Source of the DNA: Pelosinus fermentans JBW45 | GTDB taxonomy: Bacteria > Bacillota > Negativicutes > DSM-13327 | Length of the DNA: 64,000 nucleotides | Reading direction: 5' to 3' | Assembly (NCBI RefSeq): GCF_000271665.2 | Contig: NZ_CP010978.1 | Coordinates: forward strand, 1,272,501-1,336,500 | In this document: piece after piece, positions 50,712 to 60,429 of the stretch | Numbering within the stretch: the first letter of the stretch is position 1 | Layout of the letters: the number at the start of each line of letters is the position of its first letter | Program-made: the position numbers and the translations under genes | The notes under the pieces: generated by a model | What the model was told of the DNA's origin: nothing | Seen by the model: only the letters and a program-made list of their open reading frames with translations | The model's database searches: none

Positions 50712-53700
50712 ATGGCTAATTTCTTTATTAATCGCCCTGTTTTTGCGATTGTTTTATCAATGATAATAACAATAATAGGTGTAATGGCTGCATTTAATTT
50801 ACCGATAGCTCAGTATCCTCAAATATCTCCGCCAACCGTTTCGGTTAGTACAACCTATCAAGGTGCGAACGCGGAAGTTATTGATCAGACTGTAGCTCAG
50901 GTTATTGAACAACAAGTCAATGGCGTGGAAGGAATGACCTATATGTCTTCCACGAGTACCGATTCAGGGTCCTATTCGTTAAGTGTTCAGTTTGAGTCTG
51001 GAACTGATGCAGATACTGCCGCTGTACAGACGCAAAATCGAGTATCAGAGGCAACTTCATCATTGCCTAGTGATGTTCAGACCGTTGGTGTCACGACTCG
51101 AAAATCATCCCAGGATATGTCCTTGATTTTTAATCTCTGGTCGCCAAATGATACTTATGATGTAAATTTCTTGAAAAATTATGGAAGTATTTATCTTTTG
51201 GATGATATAAAACGCGTCAAAGGTGTCGGGGAAGTCTCGGAATTCGGTTCTGATTACAGTATGCGAATATGGCTGCAGCCTGAAAAAATGGCACAACTGG
51301 GAATTTCAGTAAATCAGGTAACGGAGGCTATTACAAAGCAGAATGTCCAAGCACCTGCTGGTGCTGTGGGAGAAATGCCTGCTGATTCTCAGCAAGAGTT
51401 TCAATATACTACTAGAGTAAAAGGACGTTTAACGAGCCCTAAAGAATTTGGTAATATTATTGTCAGCTCAAAAGGAGACGGCTCGTTTATTCGTATCAAA
51501 GATATAGCTCGAGTGGAATTAGGCAGCAAATCGTATAGTTATGACATCATGGTGAATGATCATATTAGCACTGGCTTTGCGGTTAAATTAACAAGTGATG
51601 CAAATTCTCTGGAAACGATCGGCAACGTAAAGACGGTTCTTGAGAATGCATCAAAGAAATTTCCTGTTGGATTACAATATAACGTTGTTGTGGACAGTAC
51701 TAAATTTGTTAAGGCATCGATGATTGAAGTTGTTAAAACTCTCGCTGAAGCAATGTTACTGGTTTTAATTGTTGTATTTCTTTTCTTACAGAGCTGGCGT
51801 GCCACATTAATTCCTATGCTAGCGATTCCAGTATCCTTAATAGGGACATTTGGAGCTTTTATTGCATTAGGGTTTACAATTAACACATTAACCTTATTTG
51901 CGATGGTACTTGCGATTGGTCTTGTAGTGGATGATGCGATTGTTGTTATTGAGGCAGTCGAACACCACATGCGATACTCAGGACTTACGCCATTAGAAGC
52001 TACTAAGCGGGCGATGAATGAAGTTTCCGGACCCGTAATCGCAATTGCCTTTGTATTAGCTTCCGTATTTATTCCTGTAGCATTTTTTGGCGGTATGATG
52101 GGGATTCTATACAAGCAATTTGCCTTAACCATTGCGGTATCAATGGCTTTATCCGCGATTGTCGCTTTGTCCCTTACGCCGGCACTTTGCATATTATTAT
52201 TAAAGCCCCATGATCCCAATGCTCATAGTGGACTTATGGGTAAATTTTTTGAAAAGTTCAATCACTGGTTTGAAGATAATATTGAAAAATACGGGAATGG
52301 ATTGACGACTATCATTGCTAAAGCACGCTTATGTATGGTTCTATTAGTTATTTTAGGCATTTCAATTGGAGGACTATATAAATTAGTTCCTACTTCTTTT
52401 GTGCCTGATGAGGATCAAGGATACTACATCACAACTCTTTCTTTACCTGAGGCATCGAGTCTAAATCGTACAAAGACGGTGATGAAAGACCTTAGAAGCA
52501 AGGTTGGATCTCAAGCAGGAGTTTTAGATGTGATGTCCATAAATGGGCTAGATTTATTGGGTGGGGGAATTAAGTCCAGTGCAGGAGCCATGTTTGTTTC
52601 ATTGGACACGTGGGAGAAGCGCAATAGCCCTATGTTAGCAGTAGGGCCACAAATTGGCCAAACCTTTGGGAGTGGCGCTCATTTGCCTGAAGGAACAGTA
52701 ATTGCTTTTGCTCCTCCATCCCTTCCAGGACTTGGAAATGTAGGTGGATTGACCTTAATGTTGGAAGACCAAAGCGGAGGTGCATTAACAGACTTGGATC
52801 GTGTAGCGAAGGATTTTATCGCTGCAGCGAAGCAACGTCCTGAGGTTGGGTCAATTATCTCCAATTTTAACGCCGATACTCCGGGCTATGAATTCGAGGT
52901 TGATCGGGACAAAGCTGAGAATATGGGCGTCGAAGTGGACGATGTATTTACTGCCTTACAAGTATTTCTTGGCGGATCTCAGGTGAATGATTTTAATGAG
53001 TTTGGTCGTAGTTATAAGGTTATCGTACAAGCAGAACAAAGCTTTCGCAAAGATATTAATGCGACACGATATCTGTTTGTAAAAAGCTCTAATGGTACCA
53101 TGGTGCCATTGAATACTCTGTTAAAACCTAAGAATATCAATGCTCCTGCAACTATTACAAGATATAATGGTGTCAAGGCAGTTCAAATCAACGTAACACA
53201 GGCATCGGGGTATAGTTCCGGTCAGACGATGACTGCCCTAGAGGAAGTTGCCAAGACATTACCTAGTGGTTATTCATATGAATGGTCTGGCCAAAGTCGA
53301 GAAGAAAAAGTTTCAGGTAATCGGACCCCCATCATATTTGGCATGGCTATTACATTTGCATTTTTATGTTTAGCTGCGCTTTACGAAAGTTGGAGTGTTC
53401 CTTTTGCAGTTTTACTTACCGTTCCAACAGGAATATTTGGCGCATTTCTATTTCAGTATGTGCGCAATTTGGATAATAGCGTATATATGCAAATTGCTTT
53501 AGTTATGCTCATTGGTTTGGCAGCAAAGAACGCCATATTAATTGTAGAATTTGCTAAAATACGGGTGGATAATGGTATGGGTATCGTTCAAGCCGCCATT
53601 GAAGCGGCAAAGATTCGGTTACGCCCTATCATTATGACCTCATTAGCTTTTATTATCGGCTGTGTTCCCTTGGCGATTGCTACTGGTGCTGGCGCAGGTG

Positions 53701-53858
53701 CCAGAAATTCTATGGGAACAGCAGTGGTCGGCGGTATGCTTGTAGCTACATCTATTGGGATATTCTTAATTCCCGTTTTGTTTGTAGTGGTAGAAAAAAT
53801 AACGAAAAAAATCAATAAAAAAGACGAGATATCTAGAAATGTTAATTTGCCAAAGTAA
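50712..53858 (+). CDS. acrB: RND multidrug efflux pump (AcrB/HAE1 family)
   Basis: A 1048-residue inner-membrane pump, matching AcrB (1049). Twelve membrane segments flank two large periplasmic domains. The proton-relay Asp pair is in GLVVDDAIVVIE (TM4) and the relay Lys in LAAKNAILIVEF (TM10). The N-terminus ANFFINRPVFAIVLS is the HAE1 family start. It exports hydrophobic drugs through the acrA and tolC products, using the proton gradient. RBS GGGGGGA overlaps the end of acrA. Confidence 0.95.
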   Translation: MANFFINRPVFAIVLSMIITIIGVMAAFNLPIAQYPQISPPTVSVSTTYQGANAEVIDQTVAQVIEQQVNGVEGMTYMSSTSTDSGSYSLSVQFESGTDADTAAVQTQNRVSEATSSLPSDVQTVGVTTRKSSQDMSLIFNLWSPNDTYDVNFLKNYGSIYLLDDIKRVKGVGEVSEFGSDYSMRIWLQPEKMAQLGISVNQVTEAITKQNVQAPAGAVGEMPADSQQEFQYTTRVKGRLTSPKEFGNIIVSSKGDGSFIRIKDIARVELGSKSYSYDIMVNDHISTGFAVKLTSDANSLETIGNVKTVLENASKKFPVGLQYNVVVDSTKFVKASMIEVVKTLAEAMLLVLIVVFLFLQSWRATLIPMLAIPVSLIGTFGAFIALGFTINTLTLFAMVLAIGLVVDDAIVVIEAVEHHMRYSGLTPLEATKRAMNEVSGPVIAIAFVLASVFIPVAFFGGMMGILYKQFALTIAVSMALSAIVALSLTPALCILLLKPHDPNAHSGLMGKFFEKFNHWFEDNIEKYGNGLTTIIAKARLCMVLLVILGISIGGLYKLVPTSFVPDEDQGYYITTLSLPEASSLNRTKTVMKDLRSKVGSQAGVLDVMSINGLDLLGGGIKSSAGAMFVSLDTWEKRNSPMLAVGPQIGQTFGSGAHLPEGTVIAFAPPSLPGLGNVGGLTLMLEDQSGGALTDLDRVAKDFIAAAKQRPEVGSIISNFNADTPGYEFEVDRDKAENMGVEVDDVFTALQVFLGGSQVNDFNEFGRSYKVIVQAEQSFRKDINATRYLFVKSSNGTMVPLNTLLKPKNINAPATITRYNGVKAVQINVTQASGYSSGQTMTALEEVAKTLPSGYSYEWSGQSREEKVSGNRTPIIFGMAITFAFLCLAALYESWSVPFAVLLTVPTGIFGAFLFQYVRNLDNSVYMQIALVMLIGLAAKNAILIVEFAKIRVDNGMGIVQAAIEAAKIRLRPIIMTSLAFIIGCVPLAIATGAGAGARNSMGTAVVGGMLVATSIGIFLIPVLFVVVEKITKKINKKDEISRNVNLPK

Positions 53859-54020
53859 TCCTTAGATAGTTATGAGTTTGCAGCTTATAACATGCAATAT
53901 TTTCCCAGTATTGTCCTTAGCGTTATAGTCCAATCTTTCCTTTTAAATAGGATTAAAGAATTTAAAAGGTCTTATTGGTATTATAAAATATAAATACATA
54001 ACAAAGGAGAGAGTTGAATT

Positions 54021-54200
54021 ATGTCCATATCATCAGTAAGCAGTAGTTCAATTAGCATGGTCAGCAAAATAAGCGAGGCAGATAAAGCTAAATTCGCAGC
54101 CGCGGCAAAAAAAGCAGGAGTAACAGTTAAGGAAGGGCAAAAACTTAGTAACGAAGATATGCAAAAATTAAAAAAGGCTGGTATTGATATAAAAGTCTAG
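54021..54200 (+). CDS. Small Ser/Lys-rich protein (59 aa)
   Basis: A 59-residue protein with a Ser-rich N-terminus (MSISSVSSSSISMVSKI) and a helical Lys/Ala-rich middle. The end (LSNEDMQKLKKAGIDIKV) resembles a short helix-turn-helix-like or peptidoglycan-type repeat, but I cannot name it. AAAGGAG lies 11 bases before the ATG. Between the RND pump and the gal relic; monocistronic. Its sequence style (low-complexity start, charged tail) fits a real cytoplasmic small protein. Confidence 0.65.
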   Translation: MSISSVSSSSISMVSKISEADKAKFAAAAKKAGVTVKEGQKLSNEDMQKLKKAGIDIKV

Positions 54201-54308
54201 TTATAAATTGGCAACTTAGAAGGTAATTGTATAATAGCAGATAATGAAAGATTGTTGGGTAGAAGTAGGAACAATGTCCTCAAAGATTAAGAGCCATACA
54301 AAATGAAT

Positions 54309-54366
54309 TGCCCCCTCTTATAAGCTGTAGTACGATATACTGTGGCTTATAAGAGGGGCAGTTTTA
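54309..54366 (+). terminator. Hairpin before the galK relic
   Basis: TGCCCCCTCTTATAAGC and GCTTATAAGAGGGGCA pair with one bulged C, followed by GTTTTA. It may end the upstream transcript. Confidence 0.7.
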
Positions 54367-54790
54367 TGCAAAAAGGAAAATCGTATCCAGAAGAATGGTC
54401 GCGATACTTGTGTCTTTCCTTGCGCGATTACTTTCGGAACCTAATGCGATTGCCTAAAAAAATGATTGATAATATCGTTCGTGTGTATTCAATAAACTTT
54501 CCAGAAAAAGGAGTTTTTGAGTTTTCTGTTGAAAGAATTAGAGTATACCAAAGGGCATGGGTGGGCGAACTATCCGAAAGGAGTTATTCGCTGACTTATT
54601 AGTAGATGCGCGTATGACTGGTGCAGGATTTGGTAGCTGTGCTATTGCAATTGTTGAGAAACAACTTACAGATTCCTTTATCATTGTAGTTGGGAAAAAA
54701 TATGAAGAACAGATTGGTTATGGGGGGACATTCTATATTGCAAGCATAGGTGATGGAGCAAGAGAAATAAACAGGGAGGTTATAATATGA
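54366..54790 (+). pseudogene. galK: Galactokinase relic (frameshifts and internal deletion)
   Basis: Pieces of GalK appear in different frames. VFPCAITFGT (about 54410-54440) is an N-terminal motif. VRVYSINFPEKGVFEFSVE (about 54480-54540) follows in another frame. ELEYTKGHGWANYPKGVIR (about 54536-54590) is in a third. The C-terminal GalK signature ARMTGAGFGSCAIAIV, then VGKKYEEQIGY, runs from about 54607 to the stop at 54790. The middle of the kinase, some 250 residues including the GHMP ATP motif, is missing. The relic overlaps the start of galE by four bases, so it once headed a galK-galE-galT operon. Confidence 0.85.
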
Positions 54791-55776
54791 GTATTTTAGT
54801 TCTCGGTGGTGCAGGCTATATTGGTTCACATGCTGTATATCAGATGATTGATCAGGGCTACCAAGTCGTAGTCGTGGACAATTTACAAACAGGTCATAAA
54901 GAAGCACTTCACCCTCAGGCTGCTTTTTACCAAGGGGATATTCGCGAAAAAACATTTCTACAAGGTGTATTTGCCAAAGAGAAGATTGAAACCGTCATTC
55001 ATTTTGCGGCTAATTCCATTGTTGGAGAATCTATGACAAATCCAATTCAGTATTTTGATAATAATGTATATGGAACACAAGTACTGCTAGAAGTTATGAA
55101 TGAATTTGGTGTTAAAAATATTGTCTTTTCTTCTACAGCAGCTACCTATGGCGAACCTAAGCAAATTCCAATTACGGAGGATATGCCAACAAACCCCACG
55201 AATACTTATGGTGAAACCAAGGTGACGATGGAAAAATTAATGAAATGGTGCGATCATGCCTATGGCATGAAGTATGTATCGCTGCGTTATTTCAACGTGG
55301 CAGGGGCAAGATCAAATGGGGAAATTGGCGAAGATCACAGTACGGAAACGCATTTGATACCATTGGTGCTGCAAGTGGCATTAGGAAAAAGGGAGTATAT
55401 TACGATTTTTGGTGAGGACTATCATACAAAAGACGGTACTTGCATTCGTGATTACATCCATGTGGAAGATTTGATTGAAGCCCATATTTTAGCAATGGAT
55501 TATTTGCGAAATCAAGGTGAAAGCAATATTTTCAATCTTGGCAGCAGCCAGGGATTTTCGGTTAAGGAAATTGTTGAAGCAGCAAGGGCAGTCACCAAAC
55601 ATCCTATTCCAATTAAAATTGGCGAGAGAAGAGCAGGCGATCCTAGTACTTTAATTGCTTCTGCGGCAAAGGCGAAAAAAATACTAGGCTGGCAGCCGAA
55701 GCGTACTTTGATTCAGCAAATTATTGCAGATGCCTGGAATTGGCATCAAAATCATCCAGCGGGCTATAATGACTAA
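54787..55776 (+). CDS. galE: UDP-glucose 4-epimerase
   Basis: A 329-residue extended SDR. NAD motif GGAGYIGSHAVY at the N-terminus, catalytic Ser-Thr in FSSTAATYG and Tyr-Lys in TYGETKVTMEK, and the sugar-binding FNVAGA and RDYIHVEDL. It interconverts UDP-glucose and UDP-galactose. Start ATG overlaps the galK relic stop; GGGAGG precedes it. The gene is intact, so supply of UDP-galactose for envelope polysaccharide may be its remaining task. Confidence 0.95.
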   Translation: MSILVLGGAGYIGSHAVYQMIDQGYQVVVVDNLQTGHKEALHPQAAFYQGDIREKTFLQGVFAKEKIETVIHFAANSIVGESMTNPIQYFDNNVYGTQVLLEVMNEFGVKNIVFSSTAATYGEPKQIPITEDMPTNPTNTYGETKVTMEKLMKWCDHAYGMKYVSLRYFNVAGARSNGEIGEDHSTETHLIPLVLQVALGKREYITIFGEDYHTKDGTCIRDYIHVEDLIEAHILAMDYLRNQGESNIFNLGSSQGFSVKEIVEAARAVTKHPIPIKIGERRAGDPSTLIASAAKAKKILGWQPKRTLIQQIIADAWNWHQNHPAGYND

Positions 55777-55790
55777 ATAAGGAGATCAAG

Positions 55791-57284
55791 ATGAATATCT
55801 GTCAAGTAATCCAGCAATTAATTGATTATGCAATAGCATTAGAATTTATTGAGCAGGAAGATGAGATATATGTAAGAAATCAAATACTATATCTTCTGGG
55901 ACTAAATGATTTTATTGTACCTGAAAAAACAGAAAATGAAGATAAAATACCTGATTTGCTAGAAAAATTGGTAGATTATGCGTGGCAAAATGGTGTCATT
56001 GAAGACTTATTTGATGAAAAAGAAATCTTATCAAGTCATATCGTAAATTGCTTTATGCCGAAGCCGTCTACGGTTAATCGATGTTTCTATGAAAAGTATC
56101 ACCAGAATCCAGCAAAGGCAACGGATTACTTTTATGCGCTGAGTAGAAATAGTAATTATATCCAAACCAAACGGATTGCAAAAAACATTAATTATCAATC
56201 TCAAACGGATTATGGAATATTAGACATTACTATCAACTTATCGAAACCTGAGAAAAACCCTAAAGATATTATGAAGGAAAAGGAAATCAAAAGCACAAAC
56301 TACCCGAAATGCTTATTATGTGTCGAAAATGAAGGTTATGCAGGGCGAATCGGACATCCTGCTCGTTCTAATCATCGCTTGATTCATTTGAATTTGGCTG
56401 GCGAACCCTGGTATCTGCAATATTCACCTTATGTTTATTATAATGAGCATTGCATTGTACTTTCTAAAGAACATCGTGATATGAAGATTGATCGCCAAGG
56501 ATTATTGCGGTTGGTATCTTTTGTAGAGCAATTTCCGCATTATTTTGTCGGTTCTAATGCGGACTTGCCAATTGTAGGAGGATCTATTTTATCCCATGAT
56601 CATTATCAAGGCGGCAGATATGAATTTGCTATGGCAAAAGCAGCGGATGAGTATCTCTTTGCATTACAGCTGTTCCCCAATGTGAAAGGTGCAATTGTGA
56701 AATGGCCCATGTCTGTTATTCGTTTAAAAAGTGAAAAGGCTGAGGAGTTGGTAGCTGCTGCTAACTGTATTCTAGAGTCTTGGAGAGAATATGATGATCC
56801 AACTGCAGATATTTATGCATATACAGGAAAAACGCCACATAATACGATTACACCCATAGCTAGAAAGCGGTATGATGTACTGGAATTGGATCTTGTATTA
56901 CGCAATAATCGTACCAGTGACGAACATGTCTTAGGAATTTTTCATCCTCACAGCGATGTGCAGCATATAAAAAAAGAGAATATTGGCTTAATTGAAGTGA
57001 TGGGATTAGCAGTTTTGCCTGCAAGACTTATTCCAGAGTTGCAAGAAGTAGAAAAGTATGTATTAGGTAAAGAAAACAAAATTGCAGAGTATCATAGGTT
57101 TTGGGGAGAACAGTTGCAGCAAAAGTATAAAGAGCAGGTAAATCAGGATAATATTGGGGAAATTATAAAAAAAGAAGTAACGGCCAAATTCTTGCGTGTT
57201 CTAGAGGATGCTGGTGTTTTTAAAAGAAATGAACAAGGAATGAATGCTTTTAAAAAATTTATACAACAAGTAAATCCAATGTAA
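55791..57284 (+). CDS. galT: Galactose-1-phosphate uridylyltransferase, class II
   Basis: A 497-residue enzyme of the Gram-positive GalT class (B. subtilis type about 510 residues), with CLLCVENEGYAGR, the nucleophile His region GGSILSHDHYQGG, and HNTITPIARK. It swaps UMP from UDP-glucose to galactose-1-phosphate. It lies 14 bases after galE. With galK wrecked it has no local source of galactose-1-phosphate, unless another kinase exists elsewhere. Confidence 0.93.
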   Translation: MNICQVIQQLIDYAIALEFIEQEDEIYVRNQILYLLGLNDFIVPEKTENEDKIPDLLEKLVDYAWQNGVIEDLFDEKEILSSHIVNCFMPKPSTVNRCFYEKYHQNPAKATDYFYALSRNSNYIQTKRIAKNINYQSQTDYGILDITINLSKPEKNPKDIMKEKEIKSTNYPKCLLCVENEGYAGRIGHPARSNHRLIHLNLAGEPWYLQYSPYVYYNEHCIVLSKEHRDMKIDRQGLLRLVSFVEQFPHYFVGSNADLPIVGGSILSHDHYQGGRYEFAMAKAADEYLFALQLFPNVKGAIVKWPMSVIRLKSEKAEELVAAANCILESWREYDDPTADIYAYTGKTPHNTITPIARKRYDVLELDLVLRNNRTSDEHVLGIFHPHSDVQHIKKENIGLIEVMGLAVLPARLIPELQEVEKYVLGKENKIAEYHRFWGEQLQQKYKEQVNQDNIGEIIKKEVTAKFLRVLEDAGVFKRNEQGMNAFKKFIQQVNPM

Positions 57285-57291
57285 GAAGACT

Positions 57292-57332
57292 CAGATGCTC
57301 TATAAATAATCAATGGAGCATCTGTATTTTTT
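57292..57332 (+). terminator. Terminator after galT
   Basis: CAGATGCTC and GAGCATCTG form a 9-bp stem followed by TATTTTTT. Confidence 0.85.
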
Positions 57333-57407
57333 CCTGAAAATTCTTGGAATGCCAGAAAATAATCAGTAAATACTATGGATAATAACCTCATAAAGGAGGC
57401 AGTCCAG

Positions 57408-58310
57408 ATGAAGCATACGGCTCATAAGCGCATTGTACATTTTAAGAGAAGATATAAACACATTGCAGCGGCATTCGCAGGAGCTATTCTGATGTCGTCA
57501 GCATTATTACCAGGTATACCCGTTTCAACTGCTCAAGCAGCTGTTAAGTCTAATATTGGTAATACTCGAGATGCCAGTGCGCAACAAATGGAAAATGAGA
57601 ATCGAACAAAAAGCCTGGTAGGGAAGAAAGGTAAAGTGAGTAGCAGTGAAGTAAAGCATACGATTAGACAAAACCTTAAGAGTAATAAAATCCTAACAGG
57701 GACTTCCCAGCCGCCAATCCATCAAGGTAAAGCAAAGAATTCTGCTAATAAAGCTGATCCACCCGTGACAAATCCTTCTCATCCATCAAATACTTTAACT
57801 TCTAAGGAAAAAGATGCTTCCACAAGACCGAGTTCAGACAATCAACAAAACCATAAGAGAGCCCCTTCACCGTCTGCTCTTGAAGGAAATAAAGATAAAC
57901 AAGAAAAAGCAGAACGTAATTTTCAAAAACCACAGGAGGATTCTACAGCAAAGCCAGATACCGAGAAAAAGCAATCAGGTAATGCGCCTAGTAAATATGA
58001 AAAAGTTTTGGATATTAAAGCAACTGCCTATTCTCCAGGTCCTTTAGATAACGATCAGTGGGGTGACAAAACCTATTTAGGAACAACTATTCGCCCAGGA
58101 GTAGTTGCTGTAGATCCAAAGGTGATTCCCTTGGGTTCACGTTTATATGTTGAATATCCGGATGGTCATGGTGAATATGCAGTAGCGGAAGATACTGGCG
58201 GCGCTATTAAAGGAAATCGCATTGATATTGCTATAATGAATCGGGACAAAGCCACTGAGTTTGGCATAAAACCAGTAAAAGTATATGTGGTAAATACCCC
58301 AAAAGAATGA
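57408..58310 (+). CDS. Exported 3D-domain protein (YocH/MltA-like)
   Basis: A 300-residue secreted or periplasmic protein. A basic head and hydrophobic helix (residues about 20-45, AAAFAGAILMSSALLPG) act as signal. Residues 50-205 are a low-complexity linker rich in Lys, Ser, Asn and Pro. The C-terminal 3D domain (about 207-300) carries its three Asp in AVAEDTGGAIKGNRIDIAI, with ATAYSPGP at its start. Related domains in MltA and YocH hydrolyse peptidoglycan. No LysM or SH3 domain is seen, so the linker may bind the wall. ATG 57408 follows AAAGGAGG. Confidence 0.88.
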   Translation: MKHTAHKRIVHFKRRYKHIAAAFAGAILMSSALLPGIPVSTAQAAVKSNIGNTRDASAQQMENENRTKSLVGKKGKVSSSEVKHTIRQNLKSNKILTGTSQPPIHQGKAKNSANKADPPVTNPSHPSNTLTSKEKDASTRPSSDNQQNHKRAPSPSALEGNKDKQEKAERNFQKPQEDSTAKPDTEKKQSGNAPSKYEKVLDIKATAYSPGPLDNDQWGDKTYLGTTIRPGVVAVDPKVIPLGSRLYVEYPDGHGEYAVAEDTGGAIKGNRIDIAIMNRDKATEFGIKPVKVYVVNTPKE

Positions 58311-58321
58311 GGATAAATACT

Positions 58322-58365
58322 AAATAACCTGATCTTCCCTTTGGAAGTTCAGGTTATTTCTTTTT
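58322..58365 (+). terminator. Terminator after the 3D-domain gene
   Basis: AAATAACCTGATCTTCC and GGAAGTTCAGGTTATTT pair with one mismatch, followed by CTTTTTG. Confidence 0.88.
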
Positions 58366-58442
58366 GAAATGATGAAGTTTTATGTCATAATAGACTATAG
58401 AAATGGAATTGCTTTTGAACAAAAGTTAGTATGGAGGCACTA

Positions 58443-59018
58443 ATGATTCTTGTAATTGATAATTATGATTCCTTTGTGTATAATTTGGTGCAATATCTTG
58501 GTGAATTGGGACAGGAAATCCAAGTAGCACGTAATGATAAGATTACTATTTCTGAGATCGAGATGTTATCACCTAGTCATATTTTAATCTCACCAGGGCC
58601 TTGTACTCCCAATGAAGCCGGTATTAGTTTGCAAACAATTCAGCACTTTAAAGGCATTATACCTATATTAGGTGTATGTCTGGGACATCAGGCTATCGGT
58701 CAGGTATTTGGCGGCGACGTCATAAGGGCAGAGCGGCTGGTACATGGTAAAACTTCTATCGTTTATCATGATGGCAAAGGTATTTTTAAAGGCCTTACCA
58801 GTCCTGTGCGAGCTACTCGCTATCACTCTTTGATTTTAAAACGGGAAACATTGCCCGAGTGTTTTACAGTTACGGCAGAAACAAAGCAAGGCGAAATTAT
58901 GGGAGTGCGGCATAAGGAATATGCGATTGAAGGAGTGCAATTTCATCCAGAATCCATATTAACGGAGCATGGGCATAGTATGTTACAAAACTTTCTAGAT
59001 ATGAGGGGAATCGTATAG
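58443..59018 (+). CDS. pabA: Aminodeoxychorismate synthase component II (glutamine amidotransferase)
   Basis: A 191-residue class I amidotransferase. The oxyanion and nucleophile motif is [11 protein letters not shown] and the His-Glu pair is in [11 protein letters not shown]. The N-terminus [19 protein letters not shown] is the TrpG/PabA start. It supplies ammonia to the next gene product. Neighbours pabB and pabC show the p-aminobenzoate role, though PabA and TrpG can be shared. ATG 58443 follows TGGAGGCAC. Confidence 0.92.
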   Translation: MILVIDNYDSFVYNLVQYLGELGQEIQVARNDKITISEIEMLSPSHILISPGPCTPNEAGISLQTIQHFKGIIPILGVCLGHQAIGQVFGGDVIRAERLVHGKTSIVYHDGKGIFKGLTSPVRATRYHSLILKRETLPECFTVTAETKQGEIMGVRHKEYAIEGVQFHPESILTEHGHSMLQNFLDMRGIV

Positions 59019-60418
59019 TGAAACCAATACTTCGTGAGATTACATCTGACTATTCTGCGGAAGAAGTGTATGCATTGTTCTCGAATGAGGAGAATAGTGT
59101 CTTCTTAGACAGTGCCATGGATGTTGAAAATATGGGCAGATACTCCTTTGTTGGCAGAGATCCTTTTTTATTATTTACTAGTAAAGATGCTAGGATTACA
59201 ATCCAGGATGATGCAGGAAAACGCAGCGTAGCAGGGAACTCGTTTACAATTTTGAAAGAATTATTAGCTCAATATTCTACAGAAAAGCTTCCCCATTATC
59301 CACCTCTAGCTGGTGGGATTATTGGATACTTCGGCTATGAGATGGGATATTTGCTGGAAGATATAGCGAAAAATCAGCATAAGGACAAGAATTTGCCTGA
59401 TTGCTGTTTTGGTTTTTATGACACCATACTTATCTTTGATCAACATGAGAAAAAAACATATATTGCGTCTACTGGTTTTCCAGAAAAAAATGAGAAGGAA
59501 AGGCTAGGTAGAGCCAATCGCCGCATTGATGAATGGCTTGAACTGATGCAGCAAGCTTCTTTTTTAGGCGTACCTCACCAACCGATACCGCAAGGTACTT
59601 ATACGTCCCATTTTACCAAAGAATCCTATTGCAGCATGGTGGAGAAAGCCATTGCATATATTGGTGCAGGTGATATTTTCCAAGTTAATGTATCCCAACG
59701 ATTTTCAGCGGATTTGACAGTGTCTCCTTTCGAGCTATATCGATATCTACGATATATTAATCCTGCGCCTTTTGCTTCTTATTTGAATTTTGGCGAGGTG
59801 GTGGTTGCAAGTACTTCACCTGAGCGATACTTACGATTAGAAAATAGAAGGATTGAAACAAGACCCATTAAAGGGACAAGACCTAGAGGCAGTGATAAAC
59901 ACTCTGACAGTCAATTAAGGCAGGAGCTTTTGGCTAGTGAGAAGGATCAGGCAGAACTGGTCATGATTATTGATCTAGAGCGTAATGACTTGGGACGTGT
60001 CTGTGCATTTGGCAGCGTTCATGTACCCGATCTAATTCGATTAGAAGAGTATCCTACTGTCTTTCATTTGGTGTCGACAGTGACAGGAGAATTAACAAAA
60101 GATAAAGGTATTTTAGATGCTGTCATGGCATCCTTTCCAGGAGGTTCTATCACAGGGACGCCAAAGGTTAGGGCTATGGAAATTATAGCTGAACTAGAGC
60201 CGGTAAAACGGGGAATTTATACAGGTTCTATCGGTTATATTGATTTTAATGGGGATGCTGATTTAAATATTGTTATACGAACGATTGTTATACAAGGGGG
60301 ACAGGCATATTTTCAAGTTGGCGGAGGGATTGTTGCTGACTCCGTTCCAGAACTTGAGTACATAGAGACATTGGATAAAGCACTAGCTTTGATGAAAGCT
60401 CTAGGATTTAAGGGATAA
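59018..60418 (+). CDS. pabB: Aminodeoxychorismate synthase component I
   Basis: A 466-residue chorismate-binding enzyme. The diagnostic PabB lysine is in RPIKGTRPRG; anthranilate synthase has PIAGT there. Other family motifs: FQVNVSQRF, ERNDLGRVC and FPGGSITGTPKVRAMEII. It converts chorismate and ammonia to aminodeoxychorismate for folate. GTG start shares its first base with the pabA stop, so translation is coupled. Confidence 0.93.
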   Translation: MKPILREITSDYSAEEVYALFSNEENSVFLDSAMDVENMGRYSFVGRDPFLLFTSKDARITIQDDAGKRSVAGNSFTILKELLAQYSTEKLPHYPPLAGGIIGYFGYEMGYLLEDIAKNQHKDKNLPDCCFGFYDTILIFDQHEKKTYIASTGFPEKNEKERLGRANRRIDEWLELMQQASFLGVPHQPIPQGTYTSHFTKESYCSMVEKAIAYIGAGDIFQVNVSQRFSADLTVSPFELYRYLRYINPAPFASYLNFGEVVVASTSPERYLRLENRRIETRPIKGTRPRGSDKHSDSQLRQELLASEKDQAELVMIIDLERNDLGRVCAFGSVHVPDLIRLEEYPTVFHLVSTVTGELTKDKGILDAVMASFPGGSITGTPKVRAMEIIAELEPVKRGIYTGSIGYIDFNGDADLNIVIRTIVIQGGQAYFQVGGGIVADSVPELEYIETLDKALALMKALGFKG

Positions 60419-60429
60419 GGGGAACAGAT

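Noticed and set aside
51560-52219. 219-codon minus-strand frame opposite the RND pump gene
   Set aside because: Antisense shadow of acrB with low-complexity Ile/Ala/Thr composition; acrB motifs are intact on the plus strand.
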